Position numbers and translations under genes: made by a program
In this document: positions 43,176 through 50,138 of the stretch, piece after piece
Position numbering within the stretch: position 1 is the stretch's first letter
How the letters are laid out: every line of letters begins with the position of its first letter
NCBI GenBank assembly: GCA_024281055.1
Contig: JAMXLF010000098.1
Location: 56,513-120,512 of the forward strand
Direction of reading: 5' to 3'
Length of the DNA stretch: 64,000 nt
Origin: Geobacteraceae bacterium
GTDB lineage: Bacteria > Desulfobacterota > Desulfuromonadia > Geobacterales > Geobacteraceae
The notes under the pieces: generated by a model
The model's input: only the letters and a program-made list of their open reading frames with translations
The model's database searches: none
What the model was told of the DNA's origin: nothing

Positions 43176-43747
43176 ATAAAACTTCTCTTGCGCTTGGAAT
43201 GCTGCTCGTGTTGGTCGCACTTACGGTTTCCGGATGCGGGGATAAGAATTCCCAGTCCAATTTCGACGCGCAGAGCGGCGCTCACCCCGTTGGCTGGGTG
43301 CCAACCGGTCACCCGCTGGCGGCACAGGCCAACATTCTCTCATGCACCGGTTGTCACGGCAATGATTTCACCGGCGGCATTTCGAAAGTTGCCTGCACCT
43401 TGTGCCATCTGGGCAATCAGTTTGCCGTTCATCCCCTGCAGTGGGGACAGTATGCCTACGCGCTTCACGGGAGCTTTGTCGTCCAGAACGGCACGGCCTC
43501 ATGTGCCAATGTGTCCTGCCACGGGGGCAACCTTGAAGGTGCGACCGGTCCCTCGTGCACGAGTTGCCACATGGGTGGCCCCACTTCATTCCATCCACTG
43601 CCGTGGAACGCCGATATCACCCTCCATGGAGGGTTCGTCGGACAGAACGGCACCGCTGCCTGCCGGAACGTGGTCTGTCATGGGGCAAACCTGGAGGGAG
43701 TTTTCTTGAGCGGTCCCAGTTGCAACGCCTGCCATAATTTCCCATGA
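43163..43747 (+). CDS. CxxxxCH/CxxCH-type hexaheme cytochrome lipoprotein
   Basis: This 194-residue lipoprotein has a lipobox ending TVSGC (cysteine 25). It carries four CXXCH motifs (CTGCH, CTLCH, CTSCH, CNACH) and two CX4CH motifs (CANVSCH, CRNVVCH) in a duplicated unit, GSFVVQNGTASCANVSCHGG and GGFVGQNGTAACRNVVCHGA. This is the Geobacter family of CxxxxCH/CxxCH repeat proteins. GAGAGGTG precedes ATG 43163. It is the last gene of the conduit operon and is followed by a strong terminator. Confidence 0.88.
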   Translation: MSQINKTSLALGMLLVLVALTVSGCGDKNSQSNFDAQSGAHPVGWVPTGHPLAAQANILSCTGCHGNDFTGGISKVACTLCHLGNQFAVHPLQWGQYAYALHGSFVVQNGTASCANVSCHGGNLEGATGPSCTSCHMGGPTSFHPLPWNADITLHGGFVGQNGTAACRNVVCHGANLEGVFLSGPSCNACHNFP

Positions 43748-43765
43748 TTTGAGGTATCATTGAAC

Positions 43766-43797
43766 AAAAAAGCCCCGGGGCAATCCGGGGCTTTTTT
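43766..43797. terminator. Bidirectional terminator after the cytochrome operon
   Basis: AAAAAAGCCCCGG and CCGGGGCTTTTTT form a perfect stem with A and T runs on both sides. It can stop both the cytochrome operon on the plus strand and the convergent menG on the minus strand. Confidence 0.9.
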
Positions 43798-43828
43798 GTG
43801 GAGGTTGATAGGCCGGTAACGAAGCGGC

Positions 43829-44542
43829 TCAGTTTGCCTTTTCGCCGACGAAGACCGTGGCGATACCGCCGGTGAGGTCGAAGTGGACTGTGTTCCGGAA
43901 GCCGGCTGCTACCATGAGACTCTTGAATTCATCCCGCGAAGGAAATTCTAGGACCGAATCGGGGAGGTACTTGTAGGCGCTGTACTGGGAAAAGAGTCCG
44001 CCGATGGCCGGCAGGACCTTGAGGAAATAGAAATAGTAGAGGGACTTGAAGATGGGTGAACGGGGAGTGGAGAATTCGAGGATAACCGCCCGCCCGCCGG
44101 GTTTTAGCACCCGTTGCATCTCCTTGAGCCCCTGAAGCCGGTCCACCACGTTCCTGATACCGAAGGCGATGGTGACCGAATCGAAGGTGCCGTGCGGAAA
44201 GGGGAGTGCTTCGCATGGCGCGACCTCGAGGGTGATCCGGTCGGCGTAGGGAGACTTTCTCACCTTGTCCCGCCCCAGGTCTACCATTTCCTTGCAGAAA
44301 TCGACCCCGACGATCGTGATCGCGTCCGGGGTGCGAGCGGCAATCTCCAGTGCTACGTCTCCTGTGCCGGTAGCAACATCGAGGATGGTCCCTTCCGCTT
44401 CATAGCGCACCTGACCAACGGCAAAGCGCCGCCAGCGCCGATCGATTCCGAGACTCAATAGCCGGTTGAGGAAGTCGTAACGGGGGGCGATGGTGCCGAA
44501 CATCTCCTGGATGCGTTCACCCTTTTCCGAAAGCTTGTACAT
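43829..44542 (-). CDS. menG: Demethylmenaquinone methyltransferase
   Basis: This 237-residue UbiE/MenG-family enzyme has MFGTIAPRYDFLNRLLSLGID at the start, ILDVATGTGDVALEIA as motif I, VTIAFGIRNVVDRLQGLKEM and AVILEFSTP, then SYYYF-like and YKYLPDSVLEFPS segments typical of the family. It makes menaquinone from demethylmenaquinone, the main quinone in Geobacter-type respiration. AGGGTAGG precedes the ATG. It is a single gene facing the cytochrome operon, with a shared terminator between them. Confidence 0.93.
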   Translation of the reverse strand: MYKLSEKGERIQEMFGTIAPRYDFLNRLLSLGIDRRWRRFAVGQVRYEAEGTILDVATGTGDVALEIAARTPDAITIVGVDFCKEMVDLGRDKVRKSPYADRITLEVAPCEALPFPHGTFDSVTIAFGIRNVVDRLQGLKEMQRVLKPGGRAVILEFSTPRSPIFKSLYYFYFLKVLPAIGGLFSQYSAYKYLPDSVLEFPSRDEFKSLMVAAGFRNTVHFDLTGGIATVFVGEKAN

Positions 44543-44795
44543 TTGTCCTACCCTTTTGACAGCAATGATGCTATAAAAAATGGGCCTGAACTGGCAGGCC
44601 GTGTGACTGTTTGTAACACAAATCCGGGACGGCTTGCCAGCAAAATCTAGTGATGACGGGTGTCCGTACCAAAACTCCCCACTGCTTTACCAATCGCTGA
44701 ACCGGACCGAAGAGGCAGGATAAAACTCGCTCCCATGGCTGGCTGTTTTGCCAGCTTACGGGGCATCGGACGACGAGCATCTTTTTGTTGAGGGG

Positions 44796-46214
44796 ATGAG
44801 AGTGTTTCCCTATATCCGTCCGCAGGACATAGCTGATATCGTCATAATGAGTTTTCTTGTCTACCAGCTTTACCGCTGGTTCAAGAACACCAAGGCGTTA
44901 CAGGTTGTCATCGGCTTGGGCTTCCTGGGGATTCTCTACGTCATCACCAAGAATCTCGGGTTGCTCATGACCAGTTGGATTCTCCAGGAACTGGGGACGG
45001 TCCTCTTCGTCCTTATCATCGTGATTTTCCAGACCGAGATCAGGCAGGCCCTCTACAAGATCAGTCTGTTGCGCAACCTGTTCGGCCGTCAGGGGAACGG
45101 TTCCCGGCTCGACCTCATGGAACTGGCTACGACTGTATTTGCGCTGGCGGCAGAGAGGACTGGCGCGATCATTGTTTTCCAGCGAAAGGAACCGCTGGAC
45201 GAATACCTCCTCCACGGCGTCCCGATCGACGGGCTTTTCAGTGCGCAGCTCCTGGCAAGCATTTTCAAGGACGGCACGCCGCTCCACGATGGAGCGGTGG
45301 TTGTCAGGGACGGCCGGATCGTCCAGGCGTCCTGTCACCTTCCCCTTTCCATCAATCCCGATCTGCCCCAATATTATGGTACCAGACACCGTGCCGGCGT
45401 GGGGCTCACCGAACGTTCCGATGCCGTGGTGGCGATCGTTTCGGAGGAACGGGGGGAAGTGTCACTTGCCCTGTCCGGTCGCCTGCTGAAAGTCGGCACC
45501 CCTGAGCAGTTGAGCGAACAACTCCATGAACTTCTGGCGCCGCCGCCGCAGGAAGAAGTCAAGATTTCGCTCCGACGGAGGCTTTTCAGCAATATTTGGC
45601 CCAAGTTGACCATAATCCTGCTGGTCATCGCCAGTTGGCTGATCATTACGGCAAAACAGGGGGGAATCATTACCGTTTCTGTCCCGCTTAAGTTTCACAA
45701 TCTCCCCGATGACGTGACGCTTGTGAAAACGTCTCCCGAGGAAGTGGAAGTCCAGCTCAAGGTGATTTCCAGCCTGATCCCCTCGCCGAAAAAGCTTGAT
45801 ATCACCGCTGACGTCGATTTGGGGAAGGTCAGAGAAGGGGGCAACCTTCTGGCTATTAAGGGAGATGATTTCCGTTTGCCGCCCGGGGTGACCGTAACCG
45901 GAGTTACCCCCTCCGTGGTAAAGGTGACCGCAGAGAAAAAGATGCGCAAGGTTATGCGGGTGAAGGTTAAAACCGTCGGCAGGCTCCCTGAAAATCAGCG
46001 CTTGAGGAGGCTGAAAGTTGATCCCCACGTGGTCACAGCCGAAGGTCCCGAGCATCTTTTAGCCCAATTTGATTCGGTAGATACCGAGGCGGTCGATCTC
46101 TCGACCGTTCGACCGAATGAGAAAGTGGAAAAACGCATCCTCTCTCCGGCACCCCAGATCAAAGTGCTGGGGGAAGCAACGGCCAGGATTCGTGTGGTGG
46201 TCTCGGTGCAATAG
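44796..46214 (+). CDS. cdaA: Fused diadenylate cyclase CdaA and CdaR-like YbbR-domain protein
   Basis: In this 472-residue protein, residues about 1-80 form membrane helices and residues about 95-235 a DAC domain with LHDGAVVV (DGA) and GTRHRAGVGLTE (RHR), the two catalytic motifs for c-di-AMP synthesis. A further membrane helix (KLTIILLVIASWLIITA) near 268 leads into two or three YbbR repeats outside the membrane (VPLKFHNLPDDVTLVKTSPE). In Firmicutes these are two genes, cdaA and cdaR. The start is uncertain: ATG 44796 touches AGGGG, while GTG 44802 has better spacing. Confidence 0.88.
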   Translation: MRVFPYIRPQDIADIVIMSFLVYQLYRWFKNTKALQVVIGLGFLGILYVITKNLGLLMTSWILQELGTVLFVLIIVIFQTEIRQALYKISLLRNLFGRQGNGSRLDLMELATTVFALAAERTGAIIVFQRKEPLDEYLLHGVPIDGLFSAQLLASIFKDGTPLHDGAVVVRDGRIVQASCHLPLSINPDLPQYYGTRHRAGVGLTERSDAVVAIVSEERGEVSLALSGRLLKVGTPEQLSEQLHELLAPPPQEEVKISLRRRLFSNIWPKLTIILLVIASWLIITAKQGGIITVSVPLKFHNLPDDVTLVKTSPEEVEVQLKVISSLIPSPKKLDITADVDLGKVREGGNLLAIKGDDFRLPPGVTVTGVTPSVVKVTAEKKMRKVMRVKVKTVGRLPENQRLRRLKVDPHVVTAEGPEHLLAQFDSVDTEAVDLSTVRPNEKVEKRILSPAPQIKVLGEATARIRVVVSVQ

Positions 46215-46242
46215 TTGCTTAGAACTTTTGCGTCTATTGGGA

Positions 46243-46271
46243 TTGACATACGTCGCCGATTGTTATATAAA
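46243..46271 (+). promoter_or_regulatory. Sigma-70 promoter before NlpC/P60 gene
   Basis: TTGACA (46243-46248) and TATAAA (46266-46271) are separated by exactly 17 bases. It lies just after cdaA and gives the hydrolase its own strong promoter. No c-di-AMP riboswitch fits in the short leader. Confidence 0.8.
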
Positions 46272-46314
46272 CTTCGTCAATTTTGTTGTTGTGTAAAACA
46301 AGGAAGGAGGGGCC

Positions 46315-47346
46315 ATGTATCGCGGCATAAGATACCTCGTGGTTTGCGTTATCATACTGACCTTCCCTTCGCTGGCACTGGCTGCCAAGACACATCGGGT
46401 CAAAAAGAGTGAGACCCTTTACTCTCTTGCCAAGAAATATCACGTTTCCGTAGCAGATCTGAAGGCGGCAAATAATCTCGTCAGTAACCGGATACGAGGG
46501 GGGACACTGCTAATAATCCCGCCCCGTATGGTCGCTGCCGAGGAACAGGGGAAGGGGGGGGGGAAATCTGCCTCCTATAAGGTCAGGAAAGGGGATACCC
46601 TTAAGAAGGTAGCGAAGAAAACCGGCGTTTCCGTTGCCGAGCTGAAGCGCCTCAACTCCTTGGGCAAAGCCCGCCTCAAGCCGGGGCAGGTGCTGGCGCT
46701 CCGGGAGACTGTACCGGCCGATTCTACTCCCCCTAAAGTGGCCAAAAGGCTCTTTCTTCGTAACAACGACCTCTTCAATGAGAAGGATTACGAGCAAAGC
46801 CTGGCTGAGCTTACGGAGACAAACCCGGAGAAACCTGTTGATCTGACAAAAAATGTCGATCTTAATGTTGACAATATTCGACAGTTGAAAAAAACGGCCT
46901 ACGGTTTCCTCGGCATACGCTATCGGTTCGGCGGAAGCAGCAGCAGGGGGATCGATTGCTCAAGTTTTGTGCAACAGGTTTTCCGTCAGCTGGACGTTAC
47001 GCTTCCGAGAACTGCTCGTGAGCAGTTTGAAATAGGTGTCGATGTGGCACCCGGTGACCTGCAGAAAGGCGATTTGGTGTTTTTCAGGACTTACGCCCCC
47101 TATGCATCCCACGTGGGGATTTATCTGGGGGACAAGAAGATGATACATGCATCTTCCCGCGACCGGCGTGTGGTTATCTCTACCATGAATACTGCGTACT
47201 ATCGTTCCCGTTTCCTCGGCGCCAGGCGTATTGCCAAGATCAATCCCGAGGTGTTCCGGTTTGACGACCTTATCGCCGGAGTAGAAGAGGAATCGGCGGA
47301 TGATGCTCTTATGAATGACACTCTTGGCGTCAGCCTCAACAACTGA
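46315..47346 (+). CDS. LysM and NlpC/P60 cell-wall hydrolase
   Basis: This 343-residue secreted protein has a signal peptide ending LALAA, two LysM peptidoglycan-binding repeats (HRVKKSETLYSLAKKYHVSV; YKVRKGDTLKKVAKKTGVSV) and a C-terminal NlpC/P60 domain. The catalytic cysteine is in RGIDCSSFVQQVF, the histidine in SHVGIYLG and a later polar residue in MIHASS. It likely cuts peptide cross-links in peptidoglycan. GGAAGGAGG precedes the ATG. Position behind the c-di-AMP synthase agrees with the known tie of that messenger to wall metabolism. Confidence 0.92.
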   Translation: MYRGIRYLVVCVIILTFPSLALAAKTHRVKKSETLYSLAKKYHVSVADLKAANNLVSNRIRGGTLLIIPPRMVAAEEQGKGGGKSASYKVRKGDTLKKVAKKTGVSVAELKRLNSLGKARLKPGQVLALRETVPADSTPPKVAKRLFLRNNDLFNEKDYEQSLAELTETNPEKPVDLTKNVDLNVDNIRQLKKTAYGFLGIRYRFGGSSSRGIDCSSFVQQVFRQLDVTLPRTAREQFEIGVDVAPGDLQKGDLVFFRTYAPYASHVGIYLGDKKMIHASSRDRRVVISTMNTAYYRSRFLGARRIAKINPEVFRFDDLIAGVEEESADDALMNDTLGVSLNN

Positions 47347-47365
47347 TGGAGCCTAGCCCCAGCTG

Positions 47366-47396
47366 AAAAAAATCCGGTCATCGACCGGATTTTTTA
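47366..47396 (+). terminator. Terminator after NlpC/P60 gene
   Basis: AAAAAATCCGGTC and GACCGGATTTTTT form a perfect stem around ATC, with a T-run on the plus strand. The next start codon is only 12 bases beyond it. Confidence 0.88.
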
Positions 47397-47407
47397 TTTT
47401 GACCCAC

Positions 47408-47803
47408 ATGCACCCTTTACTCGTAACCGCGGCAATCATCATCCATCAAGGGAAGGTCCTCCTGGCGAGACGCCGGGTGAATGCACCCTATCCCCTCCTC
47501 TGGGAGTTTCCCGGAGGCAAGGTCGAGCCGATGGAAAGCCCCTCAGACTGCATCGTGCGGGAAATTCGCGAGGAGCTTGCCATTGAGGTCGCCGTGGAGG
47601 GTATCTATGACGTTATCTACCACCTCTATCCGGAGCGGCCGGTTCTGGTTCTTGCTTACCGCTGTACTTGGACAGCCGGGGAGATAACAGACTTGGATGT
47701 CGCTGAGCATCGCTGGGTGTTGCCGGAAAATCTCCTTGATTACGAGCTTCTCCCTGCCGATATACCGCTGGCGGAAAAAATCCGAAAGGATTTTTGTCAA
47801 TGA
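47408..47803 (+). CDS. Nudix hydrolase (MutT-like)
   Basis: This 131-residue protein has the Nudix box GGKVEPMESPSDCIVREIRE continuing EL, giving the GX5EX7REUXEE pattern. It hydrolyses nucleoside diphosphate derivatives, possibly 8-oxo-dGTP as in MutT; the true substrate is unknown. There is no Shine-Dalgarno sequence, because the start lies 11 bases after the terminator tail. Expression may need read-through or a leaderless start. It overlaps the radical-SAM gene by ATGA. Confidence 0.88.
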   Translation: MHPLLVTAAIIIHQGKVLLARRRVNAPYPLLWEFPGGKVEPMESPSDCIVREIREELAIEVAVEGIYDVIYHLYPERPVLVLAYRCTWTAGEITDLDVAEHRWVLPENLLDYELLPADIPLAEKIRKDFCQ

Positions 47804-49479
47804 AGGTCCTGCTGGCTTATAAGTCTCATGCTGCAGGGGCGAAAGATCCCTATACGTCCCTGCTGCCCATCGGGCTTGGCTACATCAATGCACTCCTGAG
47901 AGCAAACCACATACCGTCGCGCCTTGCCAATCTCTCTGCATATACCTGGCAGGAGACCGAAGCGCTTCTCCGCGTCGAACTCCCCGACATTGTCGGCATA
48001 TCCCAGTTTACTCATAACCGGATGGATTCACTCCGGCTCGCTGTGGCAGTTAAAAAGGTGAATCCTGCATGTTTCGTGGTATTAGGAGGGCCACACGCCA
48101 CCCATCGGTCACAGGAGATTCTGGCGGGGAATTCTCAAGTGGACGCGGTGGTGCTGGGAGAGGGAGAGGCGACAGTTCTTGAACTGGTCAATTGTCTGGC
48201 AACCATGGGACGTGAAAATCTGAAGCGGATCAGAGGAATAACCTTTCGCAGTGGGGACACTGTGGTATCGACAGCCCCCCGCCCCCCGATTCAGGACCTT
48301 GACAGTCTTCCGACCCCCGCTTCTTGTTACCAGGATGCCCTCGGCGTCGACCTCCGGCGGCAGATGGAATTCATTATCACCTCCCGTGGCTGCCCGGCTG
48401 TCTGTCGTTTCTGTTCCTCGCCCAGATTCTGGGGGAAAACACTTCGTTTCCGCTCTCCTCGCTCGATGGTTGACGAGATCAGGTACATCCGTGATCAGTA
48501 TGGCCTTCTCTATTTCTCCATCCGTGACGATACGTTTACAGCTGACCGGGACCGGGTCCTGGCCTTTTGCCGGCTCCTCGTCGAGGAGAAGGTTTACATC
48601 CTCTGGAACTGTCAGTCCCGTGTCACCGCCGTGGACGAAGAGATGCTGGCCTGGATGAAGCGAGCCGGGTGCGAATGTGTTCAATTCGGAGTGGAATCGG
48701 GATCTCGCGGGGTTCTCAGAAAACTCGGGAAGAATATTACTCCGGAACAGGTGCAGAAGGCTTCTCGTGCCGTCAGGGAAGCGGGAATCCATCTTTCTGT
48801 GTACCTGATCAGCGGGGTACATGGAGAAACGGACGAAGATGTTCAAGCCTCAATCAGGCTTGTGAATGCTATCTGGCCCCATGACGGGCAGGTGTCGCCG
48901 CTCGTCTATTACCCGGGGACGGCCTTGTTTGCGGAAGGAGTTCGATCAGGAGAGATCAGCGAGGATCTGTTTGAAAGGGACGAAAGAGTGGCTTTTCCTG
49001 TCAGGAACGATGCATTTTCGGAACGTTCGGCCGAGGAGTTGCTGAAAGCGCTCGATCGTGTCGCCGGTAAGAGTGGTTTTGCGACGGCGCAATTTCACGC
49101 ACAGAAAAAATTGCTTGGTTACTGTCATGCTACCAACGTAATAGCCGGCGATACCTATGTGGCAGGGGGGAACTGGTTGAAAGCGGAAAGGGAATACCGG
49201 GAGATAGTTGGTCGGGAACCGGAAAATCCATGGGGCTGGCTCTGCCTCGGTGATTTATTGGGCAGGGCGGGAGATCTGGATGGGGCAAAGGAGGCGTTCG
49301 GCAAGGTCATGGCGCTCACACCGCGTCATGCGCCTGCCTATTCGGCCATGGGGGATCTTTTCCGGGTTGCAGGTGATCGGCGGAATGCGATGGATTACTA
49401 TGAGAAAGCACTGCGCCTGCATCCTTTCGATGAAACGGCACGAATAGGAGTGAGGAAATTAAGCAAGCGGCGGTCATGA
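47800..49479 (+). CDS. B12-binding radical SAM protein with C-terminal TPR repeats
   Basis: In this 559-residue protein, an N-terminal cobalamin-binding-like Rossmann domain (PIGLGYINALLRANHIPSRL, VVLGGPHATHR) is followed by a radical SAM core with the cluster motif CPAVCRFC near residue 203 and GVESGSRGVLRKLGKNIT. Residues about 445-555 hold three TPR repeats. The type resembles enzymes that methylate or rearrange lipids, sugars or peptides; the substrate is unknown. The ATG overlaps the Nudix stop. It ends in a perfect bidirectional terminator. Confidence 0.85.
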   Translation: MKVLLAYKSHAAGAKDPYTSLLPIGLGYINALLRANHIPSRLANLSAYTWQETEALLRVELPDIVGISQFTHNRMDSLRLAVAVKKVNPACFVVLGGPHATHRSQEILAGNSQVDAVVLGEGEATVLELVNCLATMGRENLKRIRGITFRSGDTVVSTAPRPPIQDLDSLPTPASCYQDALGVDLRRQMEFIITSRGCPAVCRFCSSPRFWGKTLRFRSPRSMVDEIRYIRDQYGLLYFSIRDDTFTADRDRVLAFCRLLVEEKVYILWNCQSRVTAVDEEMLAWMKRAGCECVQFGVESGSRGVLRKLGKNITPEQVQKASRAVREAGIHLSVYLISGVHGETDEDVQASIRLVNAIWPHDGQVSPLVYYPGTALFAEGVRSGEISEDLFERDERVAFPVRNDAFSERSAEELLKALDRVAGKSGFATAQFHAQKKLLGYCHATNVIAGDTYVAGGNWLKAEREYREIVGREPENPWGWLCLGDLLGRAGDLDGAKEAFGKVMALTPRHAPAYSAMGDLFRVAGDRRNAMDYYEKALRLHPFDETARIGVRKLSKRRS

Positions 49480-49506
49480 CAAGATAGAGCACATCAACGT
49501 TAAAAA

Positions 49507-49538
49507 ACAAAAGGCGGGACTTGTGTCCCGCCTTTTGT
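49507..49538. terminator. Bidirectional terminator between converging genes
   Basis: ACAAAAGGCGGGAC (49507-49520) and GTCCCGCCTTTTGT (49525-49538) pair perfectly across TTGT. It lies between the convergent radical-SAM and lipoprotein genes and can stop both. Confidence 0.88.
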
Positions 49539-49559
49539 TCAGCCATTGGCGCTTCGTCG

Positions 49560-49997
49560 TTACTTGACGATCCGCAGTCCCGGTGCGAAGATGATTTTAT
49601 CGAAGGTCCGCTTCAGGGTTTTGCTCTGGAAATTGAGCATAGGAGGGGAATCGGGGAATTCAACGACATCCCCCTTGTTAACCTTTGTTTCCATGACTGC
49701 AACCCACACCTTCTGGCCGTTCTCATCAATTTGTACATAAGTATAGCCACCGGAATTCATGGTTTCCACGACTTTTCCCTTGTGACCGACTCCTGCCGGA
49801 ATTTCCTGAGGCTTCAGACCAGCATGGGGATTGCCGCCGGGCGCGCCGCCGGGTGCGCCGCCGGGTACGCCGCCGGGCACATTCGCGGGCATCTGCTGTC
49901 CCGGTGCCGCCGGAGCCTGAGTTGCCTGTTCCTTTTTCTGACAGCCAGCAGCTGCAAATGCCGCGACTGCCAACATGAGCACGATTGTCTTCTTCAC
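49560..49997 (-). CDS. NrfJ-like lipoprotein with collagen-like PGG repeats
   Basis: This 145-residue lipoprotein has a signal peptide ending AAAGC (cysteine 19). A low-complexity segment of four PGG-type units (VPGGVPGGAPGGAPGG) is followed by a domain VGHKGKVVETMNSGGYTYVQ that resembles NrfJ, a small protein linked to nitrite reductase clusters. The last stretch, WVAVMETKVNKGDVVEF, suits an OB-like metal or DNA-independent fold. Its role here is unknown. The start is GTG with a strong GGAGG. It is expressed convergently with the radical-SAM gene. Confidence 0.83.
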   Translation of the reverse strand: MKKTIVLMLAVAAFAAAGCQKKEQATQAPAAPGQQMPANVPGGVPGGAPGGAPGGNPHAGLKPQEIPAGVGHKGKVVETMNSGGYTYVQIDENGQKVWVAVMETKVNKGDVVEFPDSPPMLNFQSKTLKRTFDKIIFAPGLRIVK

Positions 49998-50138
49998 CTT
50001 TATCCTCCTATTGGATAATTTTGACCAATTCGTACCCTAGCATATTTTGTAAATCCTTTTCAATAAAAATATTATCCTTATTCTCGCTCTGTAACAGGAA
50101 AATTGTGCATCTATGATGTCATCCGGCAGACCATTCTG

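Noticed and set aside
44543..44795. Gene or folP remnant between menG and cdaA
   Set aside because: folP often precedes cdaA in other bacteria, but no frame here shows recognisable folate-synthase motifs; only scattered short repeats such as TTGCCAGC were seen.
46215..46314. c-di-AMP (ydaO) riboswitch before the NlpC/P60 gene
   Set aside because: The leader after the promoter is only about 35-40 bases, too short for that structure, and no conserved core is visible.
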